From: Kistimonas asteriae
Lineage (GTDB): Bacteria; Pseudomonadota; Gammaproteobacteria; Pseudomonadales; Endozoicomonadaceae
Direction of reading: 5' to 3'
Length of the DNA: 64,000 bases
Assembly (NCBI RefSeq): GCF_018263925.1
Contig: NZ_JAEVHF010000012.1
Span: 1-64,000 of the forward strand
In this document: in pieces, positions 34,453-42,980 of the stretch
Layout: each line of letters opens with the position of its first letter
Position numbering within the stretch: position 1 is the stretch's first letter
Made by a program: the position numbers and the translations under genes
The notes under the pieces: model-generated
Databases searched by the model: none
Seen by the model: only the letters and a program-made list of their open reading frames with translations
Told to the model about the DNA's origin: nothing

Positions 34453-34695
34453 ATGAAACGGTTTACTATCTTCGGTCGCCCTGGTTGCGGTTTTTGTGTC
34501 CGCGCTAAAGAGCTTTGTGAGCAGAAAGGCCTTCCTTACAAGTATGTTGATATCTATGAAGAAGGTATCTCCAAGGAAGACCTTGAAAAAACGGTTGGCC
34601 GCCCGGTAGAGACTGTTCCCCAGATTTTCCATGGTCAGGATTATATTGGTGGTTTCACCGAGCTGGATGCCTATGTAAAAGAACAAGGCCTCTGA
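34453..34695 (+). CDS. grxA: Glutaredoxin 1-like protein
   Basis: An 80-aa glutaredoxin beginning MKRFTIFGRPGCGFCVRAKE; GAGG precedes the ATG at 34453, and upstream frame extensions lack similarity. It aligns with E. coli GrxA through YVDIYEEGISKEDLEKTVGRPVETVPQIF and the glutathione-binding GGFTELDAYV. The active site is CGFC (residues 12-15) instead of the common CPYC, a change between the two cysteines that may alter redox potential. A 31-base inverted repeat without a T-run follows at 34708-34738. Confidence 0.9.
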   Translation: MKRFTIFGRPGCGFCVRAKELCEQKGLPYKYVDIYEEGISKEDLEKTVGRPVETVPQIFHGQDYIGGFTELDAYVKEQGL

Positions 34696-34826
34696 TCGTT
34701 GAGGTCAGGTAACAGGCACCGGTTCTGTGTCTGTTACCGATGGGCAGCTCATCAATACCAATTGCTGCTTTTTTTCGGGTATCGATCGGTAACAATCGCC
34801 AGCTCAATAGAATTATTCAGAAAAGC

Positions 34827-35897
34827 ATGGCTAAAGCTTCCTCTCTCATCATCCGTGCCGGTCATGACGCACTTCGCAAGATTCGCAAAGATGGTTTTTC
34901 TTTCCATGATGTTGAGGTCATGGCGGGAGCTTCCGGCGGTCCCAAATGGTTTGTTTTGACGGGGCTCGACAAAGCCATCATTACCCATCTCCTACCGACC
35001 CGGGAAGAACCACTGCATTTATTAGGCACTTCTGCGGGATGCTGGCGATTTTCCTGTCTTGCCCAGGCTGATCCGTTATCGGCGCATGCACGTTTTGAAC
35101 AGGGCTATCTGTACCAGCGATATTCAAAGCATGCCACGGCTGAAGAAATTACCGGAAAATGCCGTGCGCTTGTCAAAGCAATGCTGGCCGATAATGGGGC
35201 CAGGGAGATTGTGGCCAATCCCAGGATTAAGTTGAATCTCATCACAACCCAGTGTCATGGATTGGCAGCCCGCGAACAACGACACCTGCAGGCTGCAGGG
35301 CTTTTGATGAGCGCTGCAGGGAATGCCTTGTCCCGACGTCATCTCGGTCGCTTTTTTACGCGCGTATTGTTCCATCACCCGGATACCCGCCCTCCATTCT
35401 GGGCGTTGAATGACCTGCCGACACGTCGGGTGCCTATCAGTGCAGAAAATATTGAGGATGCCATTGTGGCGTCTGGCTCCATCCCGTTGGTCTTGTCAGG
35501 GGTGCGTGACATTCACGGTGCAGGTCCCGGTGTCTACCGTGATGGCGGTGTCACGGATTACCATTTCGACCTGCCATTCAACCAGGGCAACGGGCTGGTG
35601 TTTTATCCGCATTTCTATGACCGGGCGATACCCGGCTGGTTCGACAAATCACTGAAATGGCGCAAACCCTCTGCGCACAATTACCGGAATGTTGTCATGG
35701 TGGCGCCATCACCGGCATTTGTCAGTCAGTTGCCGTACGGCAAGATTCCCGACCGGAAAGATTTTGTGCGCATGGACGACCAGCAGCGCATCCAATACTG
35801 GCAGGCAGTGATTCATGAAAGTCAGCGTCTTGGTGATGAGTTGCTCGAGCGACTGGAAAAGGGAGACCTGGAGCAGCATATGCAGCCTATTGCATGA
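34827..35897 (+). CDS. Patatin-like phospholipase family protein
   Basis: A 356-aa protein with the patatin pattern: oxyanion loop GASGGPKW (about residue 36), nucleophile elbow GTSAG (G-x-S-x-G, about residue 68), and the catalytic aspartate in RDGGVTDYHFDLP (DGG, about residue 235). These make an active serine-aspartate lipase or acyl hydrolase plausible. No signal peptide is present, so it probably acts on cytoplasmic-side lipids. The ATG at 34827 is preferred because conserved residues begin soon after; a longer frame opens at 34740. It is convergent with the riboflavin-kinase-like gene, 8 bases between stops. Confidence 0.85.
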   Translation: MAKASSLIIRAGHDALRKIRKDGFSFHDVEVMAGASGGPKWFVLTGLDKAIITHLLPTREEPLHLLGTSAGCWRFSCLAQADPLSAHARFEQGYLYQRYSKHATAEEITGKCRALVKAMLADNGAREIVANPRIKLNLITTQCHGLAAREQRHLQAAGLLMSAAGNALSRRHLGRFFTRVLFHHPDTRPPFWALNDLPTRRVPISAENIEDAIVASGSIPLVLSGVRDIHGAGPGVYRDGGVTDYHFDLPFNQGNGLVFYPHFYDRAIPGWFDKSLKWRKPSAHNYRNVVMVAPSPAFVSQLPYGKIPDRKDFVRMDDQQRIQYWQAVIHESQRLGDELLERLEKGDLEQHMQPIA

Positions 35898-35905
35898 TCA
35901 ACTGG

Positions 35906-36358
35906 CTAGATGACTTTTAACTCATCGGTATGCAGCAAAAGTGTCATCGCTTCGCCGTAGTGAATACGCTCCAGTGGCTGGGTAATGACTTCCAGGATAT
36001 CGGGTGACTGGAAATGATCCGGTTTGGTTTCTGGATGTGGGTAGTAAACGTAGCCTTCGACCAGATTTTTCGTGTGTGTACCCAGCTGGCACCTGAAAAA
36101 CGAGAAATCTTCCGGGGGCATGGCATCGCACCATTTGACGCCGCGAAAGCAACGATAAGGCGTGATGATCCGGTAGGAGGCCGGCGCGATACTGAGATTC
36201 AGTGTACCTCGAAAGTATCCGCTGAGATTAAGCCCAAGCGTCTCGAACTGGGGGAGTTGCAGGCTCAGAGATCCTTCTGGAAATCGCGGATCCGGGTGCT
36301 TCCCGGAGGCAACACCGTAACCTGCCGTGACGGTTGCAGAAAGGGATTGCCATTGCAT
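35906..36358 (-). CDS. Protein resembling CTP-dependent riboflavin kinase (archaeal RibK-like fold)
   Basis: A 150-aa protein whose landmarks follow archaeal CTP-dependent riboflavin kinase (RibK; I compare from memory with the Methanocaldococcus enzyme): an opening GYGVASGK, then SLSLQLP, the motif FRGTLNL at residues 49-55 (the GTLN loop coordinates Mg2+ and nucleotide in RibK), RGVKW, and a C-terminal PDILEVITQPLERI corresponding to the EIIAP-LR region. Order and spacing agree throughout, so homology is likely, but kinase activity is unproven because bacteria normally use RibF. AGGTGG precedes the start. Its neighbours are a convergent patatin gene and a divergent acetyltransferase gene. 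Confidence 0.6.
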   Translation of the reverse strand: MQWQSLSATVTAGYGVASGKHPDPRFPEGSLSLQLPQFETLGLNLSGYFRGTLNLSIAPASYRIITPYRCFRGVKWCDAMPPEDFSFFRCQLGTHTKNLVEGYVYYPHPETKPDHFQSPDILEVITQPLERIHYGEAMTLLLHTDELKVI

Positions 36359-36411
36359 GGATGATCCACCTTTAAGTCCGTGAATACATACCTGTCATGG
36401 GGGGAGAGAGT

Positions 36412-36906
36412 ATGATTCGTGATTGTATGCCGGCAGACGCTGCCCGTGTTTGCGCGATTTATAATTATTATATTGAAGAAAGTACAGCGACCTTTGAAGA
36501 GCAGGTGCTTACTCAGGATGTCATGCTTGATCGCATGTTTGCCATACAGGCTCAGTTTCCCTGGTTAGTGATTGAGGATGAAGGGCAAGTTATGGGCTAT
36601 GCCTATGCCAGTTCCTGGAAAGACCGGTCTGCTTATCGCTATGCCTGTGAAGTCAGTGTTTATATCGCAAAAGACGCGTCAGGCCGTGGTTTGGGGGCGC
36701 AACTCTATGAGGCTTTGTTTGAACGACTGTCTGCCATGTCGATACATACGGTGATCGGTATCGTGTCACTGCCAAACGCGGGCAGTGTCCGATTGCATGA
36801 ACGGCTGGGTTTTGTTCAGGTGGCCCATTTAAGGGAGGTCGGCGTCAAGTTTGGACGCAGGCTGGATGTGGGGTACTGGCAACGCCTGCTTCCCGCAGCT
36901 GAATAA
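36412..36906 (+). CDS. GNAT acetyltransferase (phosphinothricin/methionine-sulfone type)
   Basis: A 164-aa GNAT N-acetyltransferase. GGGGAGAGAG before the ATG at 36412 sets the start. The opening MIRDCMPADAARVCAIYNYY and STATFEEQ are typical of the Pat/Bar/MddA subgroup, which acetylates phosphinothricin, methionine sulfone and similar amino-acid analogues. The acetyl-CoA loop is GRGLGAQLYEALF and the C-terminal half carries HTVIGIVSLPNAGSVRLHERLGF. The natural substrate is unknown. It is read divergently from the riboflavin-kinase-like gene. Confidence 0.88.
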   Translation: MIRDCMPADAARVCAIYNYYIEESTATFEEQVLTQDVMLDRMFAIQAQFPWLVIEDEGQVMGYAYASSWKDRSAYRYACEVSVYIAKDASGRGLGAQLYEALFERLSAMSIHTVIGIVSLPNAGSVRLHERLGFVQVAHLREVGVKFGRRLDVGYWQRLLPAAE

Positions 36907-37022
36907 TCAGTGGAATAGCCCAACCCCGTCGTATCCGGGATTCATGACGCCCATGGCATAATCGACGGGATTCTTTGCGGTAATACGGCTTTTTCTACAG
37001 CTTGGTGACGTCTTATGATCGG

Positions 37023-38024
37023 ATGATTCCTGATGATGCGATGGTATTCGTTTTGGCTGTTCTCCTGAGTGCACTGTTTCCCGTCTTTGCCATGATGTTG
37101 TCCGGCGGTATTGCTGCCCGTTTTTCATTGCTGCCATCCGGTGGTGATACAGCACTGAATCGTTATGTCTATTATTTCGCGGTGCCCGCTTTGCTGATCA
37201 CTGGGCTGGGTGAAGCGTCCGTGGATCAGATTCTTCGCTGGGACTTCATGATCGGTTACCTTCTGGCGGCAATGGGCGTCTATGTCGGGGTTTTTGTGAT
37301 TGCTCACTGCCTGCTGAAACGGTCGATAGCAGAAAGTGGCATACAGTCGTATACCGCGTCTTTTGCGAATACGGGATATATCGGTATTCCCCTGTTGCTG
37401 GGGCTGTTTCCTGATTCGCCGGATGCCATTATTGCTGCGGTGATCACCACGGTGTTGTCCAACGTTATGCTGGCGCTAGCCTTGGCCAAGATTGAGCTGC
37501 ATTATGCCAAGCAGGGGTATCGCATCCATCAATTGGTCGGGCGTATTGTTGTTCGCGTCCTCATGAATCCCTTCATATTGGCATCGGTGGTTGGCTTTTT
37601 AATCAGTTGGCTGCAGGTGACGATACCGGCACCGATCAGTCGATTTCTGCATATGCTGGCTGATACTACCTGCCCCGTAGCTCTTTTTGCGATTGGGATG
37701 GTGCTGGCTGGACGATCGGCGGAGCAATCTGCACCGGCGCCAGGTGGTTCACGGGAAGTGGCCAGTCTGTTGGTCGTCAGTGGCGCCAAACTGATACTGC
37801 AACCGGTGTTGACGCTGGTTTGTCTGCGTTACCTGGGTGTCAGCGGGCAGTGGTTACGCATGGGAACCCTGCTGGCCGCCTTGCCAACGGCCGCCAATGT
37901 GTACGTGATTGCTGAACAGTATGGGATTTACACCAAAGGGGCTGCACGGGCGATTATGGTAGGAACCCTCCTGACCTTACTGACCGTGCCGCTGGTTCAA
38001 ATCCTGTTAACCCGAATGGCCTGA
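37023..38024 (+). CDS. AEC-family transporter (second copy)
   Basis: A membrane protein of about 333 aa and ten helices in the auxin-efflux-carrier family. Seen: VLLSALFPVFAMMLSGGIAA at the N-terminus, NRYVYYFAVPALLITGL, FANTGYIGIPLLLGLF and the C-terminal AALPTAANVYVIAEQYGIY. Organic-anion export or exchange is the family role; substrate unknown. The start is uncertain (ATG at 37023 or 37041, TTG at 37002), none with a good ribosome binding site. Its stop overlaps that of the convergent LysR gene by 18 bases. It is only distantly similar to the AEC gene at 11.4 kb. Confidence 0.85.
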   Translation: MIPDDAMVFVLAVLLSALFPVFAMMLSGGIAARFSLLPSGGDTALNRYVYYFAVPALLITGLGEASVDQILRWDFMIGYLLAAMGVYVGVFVIAHCLLKRSIAESGIQSYTASFANTGYIGIPLLLGLFPDSPDAIIAAVITTVLSNVMLALALAKIELHYAKQGYRIHQLVGRIVVRVLMNPFILASVVGFLISWLQVTIPAPISRFLHMLADTTCPVALFAIGMVLAGRSAEQSAPAPGGSREVASLLVVSGAKLILQPVLTLVCLRYLGVSGQWLRMGTLLAALPTAANVYVIAEQYGIYTKGAARAIMVGTLLTLLTVPLVQILLTRMA

Positions 38025-38936
38025 GTGCCTGTCACCCAGTACCGGGTGCAGGCGTTCCTGCATGAAATCCATAAACAGGCGAACGCGCCTCGGCAGATGT
38101 TCACGGCTGTGATAGATCATACTGAGTGTGCGGCATGCACCTTCCCATTCCGGCAGTAGTGGGGCCAGGGGAACCTTGTCCTGATGCATGGCAACATAGG
38201 CATGGGGCAGATTCACAATCCCGAGTCCCCGGCCCGCTGCGATTACTGCTGTAAACATCTCGTTGACGTTGATGCGTGGCGGTTTCTGGACGCGGATAAA
38301 GGCGCCTCCGGGGTGAGTCAGTCGCCACTCTTTCAGCGGCCAGGTCATGATCAGATCATGGCCGGACAACTGATCCGGATGCTCCGGCATACCGCGTTCC
38401 CTGAGATAGTGATGGCTGGCATACAGGCCATAGCGCAGCCGGCCGATGGGTCTGGCGATCAGGTCGGAATCGGGCAGTTCTCCTCCCACGAAGGCGACAT
38501 CAATCGACTGATCCAGAAAGGAAGGGAAGTCATTGGTCAAGTCAATATCAAGGCGGATGGTCGGCCACTCGACACTGAAGTCTGCAAAATGCGGTGACAG
38601 GAAACTGCTGGCCAGGTTGATGGGGGCGGTAATGCGTAACAGGCCTTCCGGTGTTTCCAGAGATTGCTGCAATTCCCGGTTGGCGGCTTCAATCGCATCA
38701 AGTCCGGCGGCACATTGGTGGAAATAGCGCTGACCGGTTTCCGTCAGTTGCAGACGACGGGTGGACCGTATTAATAAACGGCAGCCAAGACCTTTCTCAA
38801 GTTGACTGATTTTGCGGCTGACGGTTGAGGCGGGAATGCCAAGATAACGAGATGCTGAGGTAAAACTGCCTTCTCGAATGACGGTGATGAATACCTGTAA
38901 CGCTTCCAGGCTGGCCTCTTGCATGGCGGGCAACAC
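38007..38936 (-). CDS. LysR-family transcriptional regulator
   Basis: A protein of about 309 aa with an N-terminal winged helix-turn-helix (LEALQVFITVIREGSFTSAS, PASTVSRKISQLEKGLGCRL) and a C-terminal periplasmic-binding-like effector domain from about residue 95. It belongs to the large subgroup with LRITAPINLASSFL and YGLYASHHYL, often auto-regulatory and adjacent to a divergent target. The divergent neighbour is the crotonase gene at 39226, 290 bases away, which is the best candidate target. The start is ambiguous (GTG 38936, TTG, or ATG 38924) with AGAAGGA just upstream. Confidence 0.9.
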   Translation of the reverse strand: MLPAMQEASLEALQVFITVIREGSFTSASRYLGIPASTVSRKISQLEKGLGCRLLIRSTRRLQLTETGQRYFHQCAAGLDAIEAANRELQQSLETPEGLLRITAPINLASSFLSPHFADFSVEWPTIRLDIDLTNDFPSFLDQSIDVAFVGGELPDSDLIARPIGRLRYGLYASHHYLRERGMPEHPDQLSGHDLIMTWPLKEWRLTHPGGAFIRVQKPPRINVNEMFTAVIAAGRGLGIVNLPHAYVAMHQDKVPLAPLLPEWEGACRTLSMIYHSREHLPRRVRLFMDFMQERLHPVLGDRHSGHSG

Positions 38937-39225
38937 TGATCCTTCTGATTAAACTCGCGCACCCTATCGCCAGAATGTAGAAAAAGCAATTGAGTGGCTG
39001 CTAATGATAAGAAAGAACACTTGCCTGGATGTTTTCGAAAGAACAGTACATTAGAATATTTTACGGTATTCCTGAGCGCATTCCGTCAGAAAGGGATTGT
39101 CGATGTCGTATAGCCAAAGGGATTGTATGATGCAGTAGGCCATGATCTCTGCCATCATGCGATACATCAAGGAATGAATAATAAATACTCAGTCATTGTC
39201 TTTTGATTTGAAGCGGAATACGACT

Positions 39226-40032
39226 ATGCCAGAGCAGCCAATACTGTTGTTTGAGCAACAGGATCACATTGCCACGATAACGTTGAACAGGCCTGAGACG
39301 CGTAATGCCATTTCTGAATCTGATATGGTTGAGGCCCTGGTGTCGGTCTGTCAGCGATTAAATGAGGATGACTCGATTCGTGTGGCGATTTTGACAGCCA
39401 CAGGCAGCACCTTCTGCTCCGGTGGCAATATCAAGGATATGCGGGATAAACAGGGCATGTTCGCTGGCGATGAGAAGGCATTGATGGAGAATTACCGGCA
39501 GGGTATTCAGCGTATTCCCTTGGCTTTCTCCCAGGTAGAAGTGCCGGTTATCGCAGCAGTCAATGGTGCGGCCGTAGGGGCGGGCTGTGATCTTGCCTGT
39601 ATGTGTGATATCCGCATTGCATCAGACAATGCGTTGTTTGCTGAAAGTTTCATCAAACTGGGTCTTATTCCCGGGGACGGTGGTGCCTGGTTGTTACCCC
39701 GTGTCATTGGTATCAGTCGCGCAACTGAAATGGCATTGACTGGGCGGTCCATTAACGCCGAAACGGCCTGTCGCTGGGGGCTGGTTTCGGACGTAGTCAG
39801 TGCTGATGAACTGATGAAGCGTGCCAATGCCATTGCGCAGGAAATCGCGGCGAATCCCCCGCTGGCCTTAAAAGCCACCAAGCGACTTCTGCAGCATGGG
39901 CAGACCATGCCATTGTCTGAGCTGTTGGCCGCATCCGCCAGCATACAGGCGACGTTGCATGGCACCGAGGATCACAGTGAAGCCGTCAATGCATTCCTGG
40001 AAAAACGGAAACCCCAATTTACCGGGCAATAG
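39226..40032 (+). CDS. Enoyl-CoA hydratase/isomerase family protein (crotonase)
   Basis: A 268-aa crotonase from the ATG at 39226; the frame upstream starts only with TTG. Family signatures: TLNRPETRNAISESDMVEAL, FCSGGNIKDM (oxyanion loop), AAVNGAAVGAGCDLACMCDI and FAESFIKLGLIPGDGGAWLL, which carries a glutamate at the position of a catalytic residue. That pattern fits enoyl-CoA hydratases of branched or aromatic acid degradation. It is convergent with a hotdog thioesterase (2 bases between stops) and divergent from the LysR gene, so the three may form a small acyl-CoA module. Confidence 0.9.
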   Translation: MPEQPILLFEQQDHIATITLNRPETRNAISESDMVEALVSVCQRLNEDDSIRVAILTATGSTFCSGGNIKDMRDKQGMFAGDEKALMENYRQGIQRIPLAFSQVEVPVIAAVNGAAVGAGCDLACMCDIRIASDNALFAESFIKLGLIPGDGGAWLLPRVIGISRATEMALTGRSINAETACRWGLVSDVVSADELMKRANAIAQEIAANPPLALKATKRLLQHGQTMPLSELLAASASIQATLHGTEDHSEAVNAFLEKRKPQFTGQ

Positions 40033-40034
40033 TG

Positions 40035-40490
40035 TCAGGGCGTTGCCTGCTGGGTTACACCGGCCTGGTGGGCGTTGGCCATAAAACCGGGCATGCGGGC
40101 CGGTTTACCTGTGGAGATTGCAATACAGGTGTAATCAATATCTGCGGTAACCAGTGTGGCACCGTCGCTGGTGCGGATAATCTGGAAGTGTCGGCTGGCA
40201 TGCAGACGGTTGGCCCTGGTCAGCCAAGTGCCGACTTTCAGTAACGAACCAGACGATGCCGCAGTGTGATAGTGGATATGGGTGTCGACGGTTGCCATGG
40301 CGCGATCAGCCTGTTGCCAGGCGAACCAGGGGGCGCCGAGATCCGTGATATGCAGCCAGGCGGCCTGTTCCATCCATTGCAGATACACGGTGTTGTTGAC
40401 GTGACCCAGGCGGTCGGTATGTTCGAATCCGGCAGACACCGTCATGATAGAGGGCGACGGTAAATCCCATGTCCATTGCGTTTGGCTCAC
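40035..40490 (-). CDS. Acyl-CoA thioesterase, 4-hydroxybenzoyl-CoA thioesterase (hotdog) family
   Basis: A 151-aa hotdog-fold protein with the YbgC/4HBT-type pattern: FEHTDRLGHVNNTVYLQWME near the N-terminus (Asp and His of the active site), then RAMATVDTHIHYHTAASSGS and a strand TLVTADIDYTCIAI. It cleaves acyl-CoA thioesters; chain preference is unknown. The start is GTG, with AGGGTG about 8 bases upstream. Placement opposite the crotonase suggests related substrates. Confidence 0.86.
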   Translation of the reverse strand: MSQTQWTWDLPSPSIMTVSAGFEHTDRLGHVNNTVYLQWMEQAAWLHITDLGAPWFAWQQADRAMATVDTHIHYHTAASSGSLLKVGTWLTRANRLHASRHFQIIRTSDGATLVTADIDYTCIAISTGKPARMPGFMANAHQAGVTQQATP

Positions 40491-40625
40491 GTATACACCC
40501 TGGTTTGTTATTAACGCTAACTGGCATGTTAGAGAGCGCGGTCATTCTGTACAACCCCGGGGGTGCGATCGCTGGTTGGCAGGGTATAATCGCATTATTT
40601 GTATCACTTCAATGATTAAAGAGTT

Positions 40626-41153
40626 ATGAGCCTGTCATTACGAGACCAGTTGTTGAAAGCCGGTGCGGTCAGCAAAAAGCAGCACCAGCAAGCCCGCACC
40701 CAGAAGAAAAAGGATCGTAAGTCCGGTAAGGAAGACGATTCTGCGGCCAGCAAGGCCGCGGCCCAGAAAGCCCGCGAAGAGCAGGCGGCCCGGGACCGTG
40801 AACTGAATCGTCAGCGGGAAGATGAGCGTACCCGCAAGGCGATCCAGGCCCAGATCCGTCAGCTGGCCAGTGATCATCAGGTGGCAAGGGAAGCGGGTGA
40901 AACACCTTATCGTTTCAATGACCGTGGCACGATCAAGAAGTGGTATATCTCTGATCAGCAGCTGGACCGTATCGCTAATGGTCAGTTGGCAGTGATCGGT
41001 CTGGATGACGAGTATTACCTGGTGCCTTACCAGATTGCGGAAAAGATCGCAGAGCGTGATGAAGCGGCGATACTGGTGCTGAATACCCGCAAGGATGTCG
41101 ATGAAGATGATCCGTATGCGGACTACCAGATTCCAGATGACCTGATGTGGTGA
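40626..41153 (+). CDS. yaiL: YaiL family protein (DUF2058), nucleic-acid-associated
   Basis: A 175-aa protein beginning MSLSLRDQLLKAGAVSKKQH, the standard opening of the YaiL/DUF2058 family. Residues 20-80 are a highly charged Lys/Arg/Glu/Ala coiled coil (KKKDRKSGKEDD, RDRELNRQREDERTRKAIQA). The C-terminal half holds the conserved YRFNDRGTIKKWYISDQQLD and YYLVPYQIAEKIAERD. Annotations call it a nucleoprotein or polynucleotide-associated enzyme but no reaction is established. It is monocistronic and ends at a bidirectional terminator. Confidence 0.93.
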   Translation: MSLSLRDQLLKAGAVSKKQHQQARTQKKKDRKSGKEDDSAASKAAAQKAREEQAARDRELNRQREDERTRKAIQAQIRQLASDHQVAREAGETPYRFNDRGTIKKWYISDQQLDRIANGQLAVIGLDDEYYLVPYQIAEKIAERDEAAILVLNTRKDVDEDDPYADYQIPDDLMW

Positions 41154-41177
41154 GCCCGTAGATCCTGCCCCAAAAAT

Positions 41178-41207
41178 GAAAAAACACCGGCTGCTGCCGG
41201 TGTTTTT
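41178..41207. terminator. Bidirectional intrinsic terminator between yaiL and the AGCS symporter gene
   Basis: ACACCGGC and GCCGGTGT form an 8-bp stem with a 3-base loop. Five T follow on the plus strand and a run of six T follows on the minus strand, so it can end both convergent genes. Confidence 0.9.
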
Positions 41208-41220
41208 CTATGAGTCTTTT

Positions 41221-42585
41221 TCAGGCTGAAGCCGCTTTTTCGTCCCGAAGTCCATCAAGGAAAACGCGGGTTTCGGCAATGACGACATGCCGAAGGCCGA
41301 TCAATCCAATCAGATTGGGCACTGCCATGAGACCATTGACGATATCCGCCAGAATCCAGATCATATCCAGTGTCAGGAAGGCGCCGACGCCAACCAGCAG
41401 GATATAGATCAGACGGTAAATCCTCACCCCTCGAACGCCAAACAGGTAAGTGAAACACTTCTCGCCGTAGTAGCTCCAGCCCAGAATGGTGGTGAATGCA
41501 AAAAAGACCAGGCCGATGGTGACCACATACTGTCCGGCAAAGGCTGACAGTCCGGTTGAAAAGGCTTCGCTGGTCATGGCAGCGCCCGCCTGTTCACCCT
41601 GCCAGGCGCCGGTGATGACCAGTGTCAGTCCGGTCATAGTGCAGATGATCAGAGTATCGAAAAAGGTACCGGTCATGGCGACCATCCCCTGTTTCGCGGG
41701 CGAATGCGTCCTTGCCGCTGCTGCGGCAATGGGGGCGCTACCCAGCCCAGCCTCATTGGAAAAGACCCCCCGGGCAATACCCGACTGGATGGCCAGCATG
41801 ATCGTTGCCCCCAGGAATCCGCCGGCCGCTGCTGTCGGTGTGAACGCACTGCGAATCACCAGCGCAACGGCATCCGGCAAGGCCGAGATGTTATTGCCCA
41901 GCACCAGCAGGCAGGCGCCGATATAGAGCAGGGCCATAAACGGGACTATCCGGGTAGCCACGGCAGCAATGCTGGTGATACCGCCCAGAATGACCATGGC
42001 GACCAGAAGGGTCAGGACCGTCGCTGAAACGCTGACCGGAATGCCGAAGGAAAGGGCGGCGGCATCCGTGATGGCATTGACCTGGGGAAAGGTGCCGATT
42101 CCGAAAAAGGCCACGGCAACACCAAAGAACGCGAACAAGCGAGCCAGCCAGCGCTGTCCGAGACCGTCTTCTAGGTAATACATGGGACCACCGGCCATCT
42201 GGCCCTTGGCATCGGTCCGGCGGTATTTCACGGCCAGCAGGCATTCGGCGTATTTGGTTGCCATGCCAAAGAATGCGGCGAGCCACATCCAGAACAGCGC
42301 CCCCGGTCCGCCGGTCTTGATGGCGGTGGCGACACCCACGATGTTGCCGGTGCCAATGGTGGCCGACAACGCGGTGCAAAGTGCTGCAAAGCTGGAAATA
42401 TCCCCCTTGGCGCCGGTGTTGTCCCGGGTGAACAGGAAGGCGAGTGCACGGGGCAGGTAACGGATCTGCAAAAGACCCAACCTGAGGGTGAAGTAGACAC
42501 CGGTACCCACCAGAAGAATGAGCAGGGGCGGTCCCCAAACCCAGTCATCCACGGTTTCAAGTACCGTATGTAACGCGTCGAGCAT
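41221..42585 (-). CDS. Na+:alanine/glycine symporter, AGCS family (glycine-type by riboswitch)
   Basis: A 454-aa symporter with the AGCS signatures LCTALSATIGTGNIVGVATA, GPGALFWMWLAAFFGMATKY, GGPMYYLEDGLG, SNEAGLGSAPIAAAAARTHS and TTILGWSYYGEKCFTYLFG. It imports small neutral amino acids with Na+. GGAGGATTTAC precedes the ATG. Its 5' leader carries a tandem glycine riboswitch, so glycine is probably the main physiological substrate: excess glycine would alter expression of its own importer. It is monocistronic and ends at the terminator shared with yaiL. Confidence 0.93.
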   Translation of the reverse strand: MLDALHTVLETVDDWVWGPPLLILLVGTGVYFTLRLGLLQIRYLPRALAFLFTRDNTGAKGDISSFAALCTALSATIGTGNIVGVATAIKTGGPGALFWMWLAAFFGMATKYAECLLAVKYRRTDAKGQMAGGPMYYLEDGLGQRWLARLFAFFGVAVAFFGIGTFPQVNAITDAAALSFGIPVSVSATVLTLLVAMVILGGITSIAAVATRIVPFMALLYIGACLLVLGNNISALPDAVALVIRSAFTPTAAAGGFLGATIMLAIQSGIARGVFSNEAGLGSAPIAAAAARTHSPAKQGMVAMTGTFFDTLIICTMTGLTLVITGAWQGEQAGAAMTSEAFSTGLSAFAGQYVVTIGLVFFAFTTILGWSYYGEKCFTYLFGVRGVRIYRLIYILLVGVGAFLTLDMIWILADIVNGLMAVPNLIGLIGLRHVVIAETRVFLDGLRDEKAASA

Positions 42586-42721
42586 GTAAATCCTCCGTCA
42601 AAAACTGATACTGCAGCGTTTTTTCAGAAGGAGAAGCAGGTTGTACTCCAGAAGGGCGTAAGATTAGACGACACCGCCAATAGTGGCGGTAAACGCATCG
42701 GTCCCGAAAACGGAATAAGCC

Positions 42722-42952
42722 TGTCCCCTGTCCTTTTGCCTGAGAGTTTCAAACGGTTTTTGAGTATTTCCAAAAAATCGTTTTTGCTCCTTCGGCGTCC
42801 GGTTTTGCACCGGATCTCTCCAGAGGCCCGTCCAGTAGCAGTCCACGTCATCCGTCGAACAGCAAGGGCTGTTCGACGGGGGAGACACCTGAAAGATTTA
42901 CTTCTTCGGTGGGTGATGGCTCTGAATAACCATTCACCGCTCTCCTGCTACC
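42722..42952 (-). promoter_or_regulatory. Tandem glycine riboswitch before the AGCS symporter gene
   Basis: Read on the minus strand, the second aptamer (42722-42830) holds all hallmark segments: CTGGAGAGATCCGG, CGCCGAAGGAGCAA, and ACTCTCAGGCAAAAGGACAG, closed by CCTCTG with CAGGGG. The first aptamer (about 42834-42952) shows GCAGGAGAGCGG, a P2 helix GGTGAATGG/CCATCACC, CACCGAAGAAG and ATCTTTCAGG, closed by GTAGCAG with CTGCTAC; it carries an extra GC-rich hairpin around 42855-42880. Only a few bases link the two. Tandem glycine aptamers usually activate cleavage-system genes or repress glycine transporters. The expression platform between 42721 and the start codon is not obvious, though a CCGCC/GGCGG hairpin lies near 42690. 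Confidence 0.95.
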
Positions 42953-42980
42953 TTCATCCGGGTAAGGCTTCATGATGAAG

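Noticed and set aside
37002..37022. TTG start for the second AEC transporter
   Set aside because: No SD and the added residues are polar and unlike the family N-terminus; an ATG start is preferred.
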